Notes: generated by a model from the letters alone, not told the origin. Positions 55,810 to 64,000 are shown, numbered from the stretch's first letter. The stretch: 64,000 nucleotides of DNA from Iodidimonas nitroreducens (GCA_000710935.1 BAYV01000014.1:38444-102443); one strand, 5' to 3'. Made by a program: numbers and translations.

Positions 55810-57768
55810 ATGTGCGGGATTGTGGGCTTTATCAATTGGCAGGGCGTGCCCGAAGGCGGCGCGCAAATCCTGCGGGCCATGACCGATGCCGTGCACCATC
55901 GCGGTCCCGATGATGGCGGCCAATGGCTGGATAGGGCGCGGGGCGTGGGATTTGGTCATCGCCGCCTGTCGATTCTCGATCTGTCGTCGGCGGGGCATCA
56001 GCCGATGCATTCGGCATCCGGGCGCTATATCATCGTTTATAATGGCGAGATTTATAACCATCATGATTTAAGGGCCGAACTCAACGACGCAGGCAAGGCC
56101 CCGGCATGGCGGGGGCATTCCGATACCGAAACCCTTTTGGCGGTGATCGAGGCGATAGGCCCCGATGCGGCGCTGTCGCGGCTCAATGGCATGTTTGCCT
56201 TTGCCCTGTGGGATCAACAGGATCACAGCCTGTTTCTCGCCCGTGATCGGCTGGGGGAAAAGCCCCTTTATTATGGCTTTGCGGCGGATGGCACCTTTTT
56301 ATTCGGTTCCGAGCTGAAATCCCTGACCCTATGGCCGGGCTTTGAAAAGCATGTTGATCGCGATGCTTTGGCCGCCTATCTGCAATTCAATTATGTGCCA
56401 TCCCCTTATGCGATCTGGCACGGTCTGCATAAATTGCCACCGGCCCATCGGCTGATCTTAAAGGCCGGGGACCAAAGCCTGCCGCCGCCCCATGCTTATT
56501 GGGATGTGCACAGCATTGCGCAGGCGGCTGCGGCCCATCCTCTGGCCGATGAAGCGAGGCTTGTTGATCGTCTTGAAACCCTGCTGATGGACAGCGTAGG
56601 GCGGCGGATGGAAGCGGATGTGGCGCTGGGGGCCTTTTTATCCGGGGGGATTGACAGTTCCACCATTGTCGCCCTGATGCAGGCGCAATCCACCCGGAAA
56701 ATCCGCACATTTTCCATCGGCTTTCATGAAAGCCGCTATAATGAAGCCACCTATGCCAAAGAGGTGGCGCAGCATCTGGGAACCGATCACACAGAATTAT
56801 ATGTGACCGCGAAACAAGCGCTAGATGTGATCCCCCGGCTTCCCCAGATGTGGGACGAACCCTTCGCCGATAGCTCGCAAATCCCCACGAGCCTGTTGTG
56901 CGAGATGACCCGGGCGCATGTAACCGTGAGCCTGTCTGGCGATGGCGGGGATGAGCTTTTTTGCGGCTATGATCGCTATGCGCGGGCCATGCATCTGAAG
57001 GCGGCGCTGGCCCGGATTCCGCGCCAGAGCCGGGCGCTGGCGGCAGGATTTCTGCGCACCGGCTTTGCCGGGCATCTGGCTGCCGGGGTGAACGGGCTTT
57101 TACCCAAAAGCATGGCCACGGTGGCGGTGCGGGATCGCTTGCCAAAGCTTGCAGATTTTTTGCTTCGTTCGGATGAAGTGGGCATCTATGGCGATTTGAT
57201 TTCCCATTGGAGAGATCCTTTTGCCGTGGTTCTGGGGGCGCAGGGACCCGGGCCATCAGTGTTTGATCAGGTGCCGGATTTCCCCGATTTTCGCCAGAAA
57301 ATGATGTATCGCGATCTCGTCGCCTATCTGCCCGATGATATTCTGACCAAAGTGGATCGCGCCAGCATGGCGGCCAGCCTGGAAGCGCGGGTGCCTTTTC
57401 TGGATCATCATGTGGTGGAATTTGCCTGGCAATTACCCATGAGCGCCAAGCTGAAAAAGGGTGTGGGCAAGCATATCCTGCGCGAGGTTTTATATCGTCA
57501 TGTGCCGCAAAAGCTGCTCGATCGGCCGAAAATGGGCTTTGGGGTGCCGATTGAAGATTGGTTGCGGGGGCCTTTGCGCGATTGGGCAGAAGACTTGCTC
57601 GATGAAAAGCGGCTGCGGGAAGACGGCTTTTTCGACCCCGCCCCGATCCGCCGCTTATGGGATGAGCATCTGTTTCATGGTCGGCGCTGGCACTATCATC
57701 TGTGGGATATTCTGATGTTTCAGGCATGGTGGCGTCAGCAATCCGAACCTCAGACGATAGACCGATAA
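55810..57768 (+). CDS. asnB: asparagine synthase (glutamine-hydrolysing) family amidotransferase
   Basis: This is a 652-residue class B asparagine synthetase homologue. Cys2 (MCGIVGF) is the glutaminase nucleophile, HHRGPDDGG and the YNGEIYNHHDLR loop are conserved, and the synthetase domain has the ATP pyrophosphatase loop SGGIDSS and SLSGDGGDELFCGYDRY. Homologues inside polysaccharide clusters often amidate sugar carboxyl groups (for example uronamides) rather than make asparagine; here the setting makes that likely, but it is inference. Confidence 0.92.
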   Translation: MCGIVGFINWQGVPEGGAQILRAMTDAVHHRGPDDGGQWLDRARGVGFGHRRLSILDLSSAGHQPMHSASGRYIIVYNGEIYNHHDLRAELNDAGKAPAWRGHSDTETLLAVIEAIGPDAALSRLNGMFAFALWDQQDHSLFLARDRLGEKPLYYGFAADGTFLFGSELKSLTLWPGFEKHVDRDALAAYLQFNYVPSPYAIWHGLHKLPPAHRLILKAGDQSLPPPHAYWDVHSIAQAAAAHPLADEARLVDRLETLLMDSVGRRMEADVALGAFLSGGIDSSTIVALMQAQSTRKIRTFSIGFHESRYNEATYAKEVAQHLGTDHTELYVTAKQALDVIPRLPQMWDEPFADSSQIPTSLLCEMTRAHVTVSLSGDGGDELFCGYDRYARAMHLKAALARIPRQSRALAAGFLRTGFAGHLAAGVNGLLPKSMATVAVRDRLPKLADFLLRSDEVGIYGDLISHWRDPFAVVLGAQGPGPSVFDQVPDFPDFRQKMMYRDLVAYLPDDILTKVDRASMAASLEARVPFLDHHVVEFAWQLPMSAKLKKGVGKHILREVLYRHVPQKLLDRPKMGFGVPIEDWLRGPLRDWAEDLLDEKRLREDGFFDPAPIRRLWDEHLFHGRRWHYHLWDILMFQAWWRQQSEPQTIDR

Positions 57769-57779
57769 AGAGAACCGCC

Positions 57780-58979
57780 ATGCCACAGCACAATAATCGA
57801 AAATCGGACGAAGCGCATCAGGATGGCCGGGGCGTCATCCGGTCGGTGGCGGTGATATCCAATCAGGCGCGCTCGATGTTGCATCATCGGGGGCCCTTGA
57901 TCGCGGCGATGATCGGTTGCGGCGTGCGGGTTTATGCGCTGGCCCCTGATCATGATGGAGCATCGCGGGCCGAGGTCGAGGCGCTGGGGGCGGTGCCTGT
58001 TGATTATCGGCTGGATCGCACCGGCATGAACCCCCTGCGCGATCTGGGGCATATGCTCCGCCTTTCGCGGCTTTTGCGGCGGCTCGATGTGGATGCGAGC
58101 TTTGGCTATTTCATCAAGCCGGTGATTTATGGAAGCTTGGCTGCATGGCTGGCGGGGGTGCCGCAGCGTTTTGCGCTGATTGCCGGGCTTGGCTATGTTT
58201 TCACGGATGGAGACACGCCGCCTGATCTGAAAAAGCGTTCTCTGAAGCTGATTGTTTCGCTTCTGTATCGATTGGCCCTTCATCGCTGCGCGCAGGTGTT
58301 TTTTGAAAATGGCGATGATCTCCAGCATTTCGCAACGGCTGGGCATCTGCCCCGGGGCGTGGGGCTCAATGTGCATGGCACCGGGGTTTATCTTGATCAT
58401 TATGCGCATGTGCCGCCACCCTTGGGGGATACCCCTCCGGTTTTTCTGCTGGTGGCGCGCTTGTTGCGCGAAAAAGGCCTTTATGAATTTGCCGAAGCCG
58501 CGCGCCGCGTCAAGGCCCGTTATCCCGCTGCGCGCTTTGTGCTTTTGGGCGGTCTGGATGATAATCCCGGTTCCCTCACCCAGGAAACGGTGCAGGGCTG
58601 GGTGCAAGAGGGGATCATCGAATGGCCGGGCGCGGTTGCCGATGTGCGCCCGTATCTTATGGCATCGTCCGTGTTTGTTTTACCAAGCTGGCGCGAAGGC
58701 CTGCCGCGCTCCACCACCGAAGCTTTGGCCACCGGGCGGGCGGTGATCACCACCGATGCGCCGGGCTGCCGGGATACGGTGATTGCAGGCGAAAATGGCC
58801 TGCTGGTGCCGGTGCGCGATCCGGCGGCGCTGGCAGCGGCGATGCAGCATTTCATCGATCATCCCGAGGATGTGGCGCGGATGGGGGCGGCAAGCCGCGC
58901 GCTGGCAGAAGCCCGCTTTGATGTGCACAAAATCAATGCCACCATTTTGCAGGCGATGGGGATTGCCCCTGCGCCCTGA
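57780..58979 (+). CDS. glycosyltransferase family 4, PglA-like
   Basis: This is a 399-residue GT4 enzyme. The start IRSVAVISNQARSMLHHRGP with loop GVRVYALAPDHD resembles PglA/WbpL-cluster transferases that act on undecaprenyl-linked N-acetyl sugars. The catalytic E-x7-E is in SWREGLPRSTTEALATGRAV. An N-terminal extension of about 20 polar residues precedes the fold. ATG 57780 has AAAGAGAA upstream. It is the last gene of the polysaccharide cluster and ends six bases before the convergent gspH. Confidence 0.9.
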   Translation: MPQHNNRKSDEAHQDGRGVIRSVAVISNQARSMLHHRGPLIAAMIGCGVRVYALAPDHDGASRAEVEALGAVPVDYRLDRTGMNPLRDLGHMLRLSRLLRRLDVDASFGYFIKPVIYGSLAAWLAGVPQRFALIAGLGYVFTDGDTPPDLKKRSLKLIVSLLYRLALHRCAQVFFENGDDLQHFATAGHLPRGVGLNVHGTGVYLDHYAHVPPPLGDTPPVFLLVARLLREKGLYEFAEAARRVKARYPAARFVLLGGLDDNPGSLTQETVQGWVQEGIIEWPGAVADVRPYLMASSVFVLPSWREGLPRSTTEALATGRAVITTDAPGCRDTVIAGENGLLVPVRDPAALAAAMQHFIDHPEDVARMGAASRALAEARFDVHKINATILQAMGIAPAP

Positions 58980-58985
58980 AGCCGA

Positions 58986-59435
58986 TCAGCCAGCCTGCTG
59001 CGGTCCATTGGTGATGATGGTTTCGCACAAGGGCGGGCGAATTTGCAGGCGAAGGCTGCGCCCGGATGGGGCGATGAGGGTAATCTCGCCGCCCGCGCAC
59101 AGCCCGATATCGCTGATCATCAAGGGGCCGGTGCTGCGGACGATCCAGCCATCGGGCAGATCGAAATCAAGGGGCCGGGCATCGGGCGGCGGATTTCCTT
59201 CCACGCCATAATAAAGGGCCTGACCATCAAGCCGGGCGCGCATGGGGGCATGGCGCATTTGGGTGGCGATGGCTTCGGCCTGCTGGATCAACTGGCCGCT
59301 TTCAATGCGGGCGGTGAAAAGCGGTGCGGCCAGCCCCAAAACCAGCCCCATGATTGCCAGCACCACCAGCATTTCCAGCAGGGTGAACCCCTGCCGGCTC
59401 GCCTTTGCCTTAGCGTGTGGAGGAAATATCGGCAT
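58986..59435 (-). CDS. gspH: type II secretion pseudopilin GspH
   Basis: This is a 149-residue minor pseudopilin with prepilin signature GFTLLEMLVVLAIMGLVLGL after a 13-residue leader (MPIFPPHAKAKASRQ). The C-terminal part (GGEITLIAPSGRSLRLQIRP) fits the GspH beta domain. The ATG at 59435, with GAGGGG in front, overlaps the gspG end by 26 bases; the much longer open frame upstream is the shadow of gspG. Confidence 0.9.
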   Translation of the reverse strand: MPIFPPHAKAKASRQGFTLLEMLVVLAIMGLVLGLAAPLFTARIESGQLIQQAEAIATQMRHAPMRARLDGQALYYGVEGNPPPDARPLDFDLPDGWIVRSTGPLMISDIGLCAGGEITLIAPSGRSLRLQIRPPLCETIITNGPQQAG

Positions 59436-59874
59436 CCAGCCCCTCGCCCCCTTCGGCATTATCGGGGCCATAGCTATAGACTTCGGCAACCCCGCCCCGG
59501 GTTTCAGGCGCGCGATAGCGATAGGGATTTTTCCAGGGATCGACCGGGATCGAGCCATCGAGATAAGGCCCGAACCAGCTTGAACGCAAGGCCGGATCAT
59601 CGGGTGGGGTAACCAAAAGCGACAAGCCTTCCTGCTCGGTGGGATAGCGGCCGATATCGATCCGCATGGTATCGAGGGCGGTGCGCAACATGCGGGTTTG
59701 CGCCTGTGCAGTGGTGACTTTCGAGCTATCGAGCTGGCCAAACAGGCGCGGCCCCACAAGGGTTGCCAGCACCGCGATAATGGCAATCACGATCAGCATT
59801 TCCAGCAGGGTAAAGCCCCTTTGCTGGCCTTTTCTGGCGGCATTGGGATAATGCCGAAGCCGACATGGGCACAT
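59410..59874 (-). CDS. gspG: type II secretion major pseudopilin GspG
   Basis: GspG builds the pseudopilus that pushes substrates through the secretin. The 154-residue protein has the signature GFTLLEMLIVIAIIAVLATL after a 19-residue leader, and a GspG calcium-site region (DPWKNPYRYRAPETRGG; VYSYGPDNAEGGEGLDADIS). GGAG precedes the ATG at 9 bases. It lies 17 bases after gspF. Confidence 0.95.
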   Translation of the reverse strand: MCPCRLRHYPNAARKGQQRGFTLLEMLIVIAIIAVLATLVGPRLFGQLDSSKVTTAQAQTRMLRTALDTMRIDIGRYPTEQEGLSLLVTPPDDPALRSSWFGPYLDGSIPVDPWKNPYRYRAPETRGGVAEVYSYGPDNAEGGEGLDADISSTR

Positions 59875-59891
59875 GGTGCGTATCTCCGTTC

Positions 59892-61097
59892 CTAGATTTC
59901 AAATTGATAAAGACTGGTCATGGCCAGCACGATTCCGATCACAAGGGTGCCCACGATCATCGAGATCAGCAAGATGGCCACCGGCTCGGCAAGGGCTGTG
60001 ATTTTCTTGGCCCGTTCGCGGGCATCATCATCTAAAATATTGCTCATGAATAAAAGCATCTGATCAAGGGCGGCGGCCTGCCGGCCGGTACGCAAAAGAT
60101 CGGTGAAGGTGGGATCAAGGGCCACCCCATTTGCAAGCGCTTCATCCAATGGTTCCCCCGCTCGCACGCCCCGGCGGGCCTCGATCAACCCTTGGGAAAA
60201 GCTGGGGCTGGTCACCGCCCGGGCGGCCAGATCAAAAGCGGTGAGCAAAGGCGCGCCATTGCGCATGGCCACCCCCATGGTGCGCGCCCAATTGGCAAGC
60301 TGGGCGCGGCGCAAAAAGGGCCCCAGCACCGGCAGGCGATCAAGCAGGGCGAAAAAGCGGGCGCGGGCAGGGCGGGAACGCCCGATATGGAGCGCGGCGG
60401 CGATAAGGGCAAAAGCGGATAAGCCCAGCACAAGGGTATTGTCGCGAAACAGCGCCGATCCCCCCAGCACCATTTTGGAAATCAGCGGCAGTTTATCGCG
60501 ATCATCGCCGATCATCGCTTCAAATTGCGGCACCACCACCACAAACATGAAAATGGTGATCACCAGCCCGGTTGCCGCCAGAAATGCGGGATAGGTCAGC
60601 GCGCCGCGTATATCACGGCGCAGGGCTTCTTCCTGCTCCATGCGATTGGCGGCATCGCTTAAAGCATCGGCGATGGCCCCCGTTTGCTCGCCCAATTCAG
60701 CCAATTGCGCCACATAGGGCGGAAAATCGGCCATATGGGTGGCAAAGGTTTGGGATAGCCGCTCCCCCGCCCGCAGGCCCCGGCGCATGGCAAGGCTGCG
60801 GGCCCGCAGCACCGGATGGCCATTGCGCGAAAGGCTATCCATGCATTCCAAAAGCGGCAATCCGGCAGAAAGCAGCGTGGCCATCTGGCGGATATAGCGC
60901 GCCCGCGCCTTGTTTTTCAGCTTTTTCCGGAAAAGCCCGGCGAAAGGCAGGCTGCTCCGCCCCACGGCTTCGATCCGGAAAGGTTCAAGGCCTTTGTCCT
61001 TCAGCTTTTGCCAGGCTTCGCGCTTTGATCCGGCTTCGATCCGGCCCGATAAAACCACGCCATCCACCTTGATGGATTTATGCTTGTAATCTGCCAT
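59892..61097 (-). CDS. gspF: type II secretion inner-membrane platform protein GspF
   Basis: This is a 401-residue polytopic platform protein with two GspF domains. It contains IRQMATLLSAGLPLLECMDS and a second copy-like region WARTMGVAMRNGAPLLTAFD; three membrane helices include LVITIFMFVVVVPQFEAMI and the C-terminal LISMIVGTLVIGIVLAMTSL. The start ATG 61097 gives MADYKHKSIKVDGVVLSGRI, the family N terminus. It begins two bases after the gspE stop region, so coupling is tight. Confidence 0.95.
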   Translation of the reverse strand: MADYKHKSIKVDGVVLSGRIEAGSKREAWQKLKDKGLEPFRIEAVGRSSLPFAGLFRKKLKNKARARYIRQMATLLSAGLPLLECMDSLSRNGHPVLRARSLAMRRGLRAGERLSQTFATHMADFPPYVAQLAELGEQTGAIADALSDAANRMEQEEALRRDIRGALTYPAFLAATGLVITIFMFVVVVPQFEAMIGDDRDKLPLISKMVLGGSALFRDNTLVLGLSAFALIAAALHIGRSRPARARFFALLDRLPVLGPFLRRAQLANWARTMGVAMRNGAPLLTAFDLAARAVTSPSFSQGLIEARRGVRAGEPLDEALANGVALDPTFTDLLRTGRQAAALDQMLLFMSNILDDDARERAKKITALAEPVAILLISMIVGTLVIGIVLAMTSLYQFEI

Positions 61098-61098
61098 T

Positions 61099-62916
61099 TC
61101 AGTGGGCCATTGCGACGGATGCTCCCACCACGCGCAGCACTTCATCCAAAGTGGTTTCACCGGCGCGGGCTTTTTCGGCCCCATCTTCGATCAGGGTCAT
61201 GAAGCCGCTTTGCCGGGCGATCTGGATCATATCGCGCAAGGATCGGCCAGCGGAAATGGCTTCAGCGATGGCCCCGTCGATGGCAGCGATTTCAAATAAA
61301 GCCAGCCGCCCCTGATAGCCGCTGTGGGAACATTGATCGCAGCCCGGCGCGGTGCGCCATCGGGCGGGGTTTTTGTCAATGACGGATTGCAGCGCAAGGC
61401 AATCGGCGGCCATCCGGTCGATGAAGGCATTTTGCTGGGCGATGCGCTGGGGATTGGTTTCATCCCGGGCGCAATGGGGGCACAGGCGGCGCACCAGCCT
61501 TTGGGCGGCGGTGCCGATGAGGGCGGATGCCACCAGAAAGGGTTCAAGCCCCAGATCGATCAGCCGGGGGATGGCGGCGAGGGCGGAATTGGTGTGCAAA
61601 GTGGAGAGCACCAGATGCCCGGTGAGGGCGGCTTGCGCTGCAATGGCGGCGGTTTCACCATCGCGGATTTCACCGATCATGATCACATCGGGGTCCTGAC
61701 GCAGAATGGCGCGCAGGCCCCGGGCGAAATCATAGCCGATTTCCGATTTGGTCTGGATTTGCGATACGCCGGTCATATCATATTCCACCGGATCTTCGAT
61801 GGTGATGATCTTGCGGATGCCATCATTCACGGTTTCCAGCGCCCGATAAAGGGTGGTGGATTTGCCCGAGCCCGTGGGCCCGGTGACAAGGATGATGCCG
61901 TGATTTTCGCGCAACAGATCATCGAGCACATCGCGCGCCCGGCCATAAAGCCCAAGGCCCGAAAGATCGAGCAGGGTGCGCTGTTTGCGCAAAAGGCGCA
62001 AAACCAGCCCCTCGCCCCATGATGTGGGCAGGGAGGACACGCGCAAATCCACTTCCTCGCCGGAAATGCGGATGGTCTGGCGGCCATCCTGGGGCAGGCG
62101 GCGTTCGGCGATATCCATGCCCGATAAAAGCTTCACGCGGGAGACCACGGCATCGAAACGGCGGCGCGGCTGGGTGGCCTTCACATGCAAAACGCCATCG
62201 ATGCGGCTGCGAACCTGAAACATATGTTCCGATGGTTCGATATGAATATCGGATGCCCCTTCATTCAGCGCCTGATTGAAGATGGTATTCACAAAATCGA
62301 TCACCGGCGCTTCTTCGGCCATTTCGCGCAGGCGGGCGGTATCGGTTTCATCATCCTCCATGGCCGAAGCGCTGGCCTGATCGAAATGGGTGAGCAGGCT
62401 ATCAATCAGGCTGTTGGCGGCCAGATGAATGCGCACGCAAGAAGCGCGGCTTTCCAGCATTTCGAGGATGTCGGGATCAAGGCTGTGGCGAGGCGCGGCG
62501 CAGATGATCCCCGGCTGCCATGTCGGTTCATCGGGGATTTCATCACGGGAGGCATCGGGGGAACCATTTGGGGCGGCATCGGGCTTTTCAACCGGCAGAC
62601 ACCAAACCGGTACGGATTTTTGCAAAAACCACGAAAGGGGCAGGCCCAGACTTTCGGCAGCAGCAAGGCAGGCGCTGGCATCGGGGGCGGCCTGGGGGGG
62701 CAGGATCGGCAGATCAAGCTGGCTTGACAGGGCCTTTAAAAGATCAGGCTCGCCCAAGGCACCAAGACGCAAAAGCGCCTGACCATAAAGGCCACCCACT
62801 TCGCGTTGAAAGGCTTCGGCCTGTGCCCGATCCCTTGCCGTTATCAAGCCAAGCTCTGCCAATATCGTGCCGATACGCCGATGATCCATGCCTTGTTCGT
62901 GCCTTGTGCGTAACAT
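61099..62916 (-). CDS. gspE: type II secretion ATPase GspE
   Basis: GspE is the cytoplasmic hexameric ATPase that drives pseudopilus assembly. It has 605 residues with an N-terminal GspL-binding domain, the N2 domain (GASDIHIEPSEHMFQVRSRI) and the RecA-like core: Walker A GPTGSGKSTT, Asp box TIEDPVEYDMTGVSQIQ, Walker B IMIGEIRDGETA and His box TGHLVLSTLHTNSA. A CPHC/CDQC tetracysteine zinc motif is present, as usual in GspE. The start is uncertain, either ATG 62916 or 62889. It begins the gspE-F-G-H operon. Confidence 0.95.
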   Translation of the reverse strand: MLRTRHEQGMDHRRIGTILAELGLITARDRAQAEAFQREVGGLYGQALLRLGALGEPDLLKALSSQLDLPILPPQAAPDASACLAAAESLGLPLSWFLQKSVPVWCLPVEKPDAAPNGSPDASRDEIPDEPTWQPGIICAAPRHSLDPDILEMLESRASCVRIHLAANSLIDSLLTHFDQASASAMEDDETDTARLREMAEEAPVIDFVNTIFNQALNEGASDIHIEPSEHMFQVRSRIDGVLHVKATQPRRRFDAVVSRVKLLSGMDIAERRLPQDGRQTIRISGEEVDLRVSSLPTSWGEGLVLRLLRKQRTLLDLSGLGLYGRARDVLDDLLRENHGIILVTGPTGSGKSTTLYRALETVNDGIRKIITIEDPVEYDMTGVSQIQTKSEIGYDFARGLRAILRQDPDVIMIGEIRDGETAAIAAQAALTGHLVLSTLHTNSALAAIPRLIDLGLEPFLVASALIGTAAQRLVRRLCPHCARDETNPQRIAQQNAFIDRMAADCLALQSVIDKNPARWRTAPGCDQCSHSGYQGRLALFEIAAIDGAIAEAISAGRSLRDMIQIARQSGFMTLIEDGAEKARAGETTLDEVLRVVGASVAMAH

Positions 62917-63042
62917 GTCGGGGGCCTGCCCGCGCCTTGTTTGCTTTGGGGGCCGCGTCTCCCGGATATCGCCTTGTTGTAATGGATCGCGCCGCGCTGG
63001 CCAAGTTTTCTCTTTGTTTGATCGCGCGCACACGCACCACAC

Positions 63043-63090
63043 CGGATCAAGCCCGGGATAATGATTGGGGGGTCAAGCCCGGGATGGAGA
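63043..63090. repeat. degenerate fragments of the palindromic intergenic repeat
   Basis: Two partial copies of the repeat core (GGATCAAGCCCGGGATAATGA and a GTCAAGCCCGGGATGG piece) stand about 20 bases apart, related to the elements at 24.9-25.1 kb. They lie just before the attachment-site fragment. Confidence 0.6.
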
Positions 63091-63134
63091 GGGAAGGGGC
63101 AGGCCTTCAGAAAAAAATGATACATATTGAAAAA

Positions 63135-63179
63135 TGGCGCACCCGACAAGATTCGAACTTGTGACCTCTGCCTTCGGAG
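63135..63179 (-). other. 3' fragment of tRNA-Arg(CCG), element attachment site
   Basis: Read on the minus strand, this is the last 45 nt of a tRNA gene: anticodon loop CTCCGAA (anticodon CCG), 3' anticodon stem GGCAG, five-base variable loop, T arm ACAAG-TTCGAAT-CTTGT, acceptor strand CGGGTGC, discriminator G and encoded CCA. Just outside the loop the sequence no longer matches a 5' anticodon stem (CTGCC would be needed), so the tRNA is cut exactly at the anticodon loop. That is a standard crossover point of tyrosine integrases. The intact tRNA should lie at the other end of the element. Confidence 0.8.
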
Positions 63180-63302
63180 AACATGGGATAGCCCGTAAAA
63201 CTGCGACTGTTCCGCGATTGTTCATGCAGAACAAAGCAAGAAACGGCATATCCTGACGTTTGTAACGCGGACATTCTGCGGACATATCGTCATTTCTAAT
63301 CA

Positions 63303-63965
63303 TTAGTCCATCGCCTCTCTGGCAGCTTTGAAATGATCAGGATGATGATGCGCGTAAAGCTCGCTCGTTCGATCATGTGAGTGCCCAAGCCATCCCGCTA
63401 TCTGGAAAAGATCAACGCCCTTTTGCGCCAGCCACGTTCCGGCGGTGTGTCGCAGGGTGTGCGGTGTGACCTCATCCAGCCCCGCCCTGATTGCCGCCGC
63501 AGCAAACCCCTTCTTTATGTCGCCTAAAGGCTTGCCGTTCCTAGAGATCACATAGCCCAAGTCGGAGCCTCGCTCCCGCGCCTTCACCAGAAACCATTTC
63601 AGCCCGCGCGGAATGGGGATAATTGATCGGCCCTTATCTGTTCGCTTCCGCCCCGGCGGGTTGAAATCAATAACGCCTCGAGCAAAATCAACCTGCGGCC
63701 AGCGCATGTCCAAGATCGCTCCCTTTCGTGCGCCGGTGTAAAGGCCAATGAGAATAAATAGGGGCAAATACTGCCGCGCCTTGCTGTCATGCCTTGATGC
63801 CCATAGCAGACGCGCCGCTTCATCGCGTTCAAGCCACCTGTCTTTCCCCGCAGGCTTGGAAGGCAGCCATACATGAGGCACCCTTAGCAGTCGCCCATGC
63901 TTATGCTCATAATTCAGCGCGGCGCGAAGCACGCCAAGTTCTCGCCGCAGCGTGCCATCGGACAC
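63303..63965 (-). CDS. tyrosine-type site-specific integrase, N-terminally truncated
   Basis: This is the catalytic part of a phage/island-type tyrosine recombinase. The active-site residues are visible: Arg in LYTGARKGAIL, His-x-x-Arg in PHTLRHTAGTW, His in GWLGHSHD, and the nucleophile Tyr in ELYAHHHPDH. Part of the core-binding domain (TLRRELGVLRAALNYEHKHG) precedes it. Full-length relatives have about 340-400 residues; here a TAA at 63984-63986 stops the same frame upstream, leaving at most 227 codons. A GTG at 63965 could start a short protein. The N-terminal arm-binding part is thus missing, so this is either a disrupted gene or one with a frame break at the window edge. It lies 123 bases from the tRNA fragment. 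Confidence 0.8.
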   Translation of the reverse strand: MSDGTLRRELGVLRAALNYEHKHGRLLRVPHVWLPSKPAGKDRWLERDEAARLLWASRHDSKARQYLPLFILIGLYTGARKGAILDMRWPQVDFARGVIDFNPPGRKRTDKGRSIIPIPRGLKWFLVKARERGSDLGYVISRNGKPLGDIKKGFAAAAIRAGLDEVTPHTLRHTAGTWLAQKGVDLFQIAGWLGHSHDRTSELYAHHHPDHFKAAREAMD

Positions 63966-63973
63966 CCGGTAAT

Positions 63974-63994
63974 CCCCCCATTTTTAATGGGGGG
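63974..63994. repeat. perfect inverted repeat at the point where the integrase frame breaks
   Basis: CCCCCCATT (63974-63982) and AATGGGGGG (63986-63994) are perfect inverted copies around three T residues. The stop codon that cuts the integrase frame lies in this hairpin. It may be the end of an inserted element or a small hairpin insertion. Confidence 0.7.
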
Positions 63995-64000
63995 TCTTCA

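Noticed and set aside
63073..63303. A 76-codon minus-strand frame across the tRNA fragment
   Set aside because: It translates the tRNA 3' part (EVTSSNLVGCA is the usual false peptide from a tRNA T arm), so it is not a gene.

Overview
The window is a dense bacterial chromosome segment, most probably from an alphaproteobacterium. The evidence is the combination of COQ9 next to rpsU, ubiquinone genes (ubiA and a UbiD-type decarboxylase), an sdhC-D-A-B operon, a plant/alphaproteobacterial-type gshA, hopanoid genes (hpnG, hpnH) beside ispH, and palindromic repeats whose core (TTCCGGGTCAAGCCCGGAA) is familiar from alphaproteobacterial intergenic regions. The order cannot be fixed from sequence alone. 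The sugar-uptake style (TonB receptor, GPH symporter, GH3 enzyme) and the sulfotransferase in the surface-glycan cluster would suit an aquatic or marine bacterium, which is inference.

Layout. 1-12 kb: a secreted M2 metallopeptidase cut by the window edge, a TraT-like lipoprotein, uvrB, thpR, the divergent tesA / ybbA-ybbP set, a Bax-inhibitor-1 family membrane protein, a TetR regulator and COQ9. 12-21 kb: rpsU with a strong terminator, a UbiD family decarboxylase, an AT-rich two-gene module of unknown function (14.4-15.6 kb), ppa, ubiA, and small housekeeping genes (VOC protein, low-molecular-weight phosphatase, SDR, cobB, phhB, yciB). 21-25 kb: succinate dehydrogenase, then a repeat-filled intergenic region. 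25-33 kb: a CitE-like lyase, a secreted amidohydrolase, rsmE, gshA, hpnG, hpnH and ispH.

33-40.6 kb is a glucoside/beta-glucan utilisation locus: a GPH-family symporter, a LacI-family repressor, a large TonB-dependent receptor and a secreted GH3 beta-glucosidase. Three copies of a 14-bp operator (TGAAAGCGCTATCA, one of them with a single mismatch) lie between the divergent symporter and repressor genes and in front of the receptor. This suggests a single autoregulated regulon: outer-membrane uptake, periplasmic hydrolysis, then inner-membrane import.

40.6-63 kb holds a type II secretion system in pieces: gspJ-K-L (minus strand), gspM-N/C-like-D-I (plus strand) and gspE-F-G-H (minus strand). 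An 11-kb Wzx/Wzy-type surface-polysaccharide cluster (rfbB, wzz, wzx, a sulfotransferase, a wzy candidate, three glycosyltransferases, an asparagine synthase homologue) sits exactly between gspI and gspH.

The right end (63.1-64 kb) is the border of an integrated element: a 45-nt 3' fragment of a tRNA-Arg(CCG) gene that stops at the anticodon loop, followed by a tyrosine integrase on the minus strand. Its N-terminal part is cut off by an in-frame stop inside a perfect inverted repeat at the window edge. No complete, clearly new defence or mobile system is visible inside the window. The best leads are the operator-linked glucan regulon, the AT-rich module, the split secretion locus, and whatever lies beyond the right edge.
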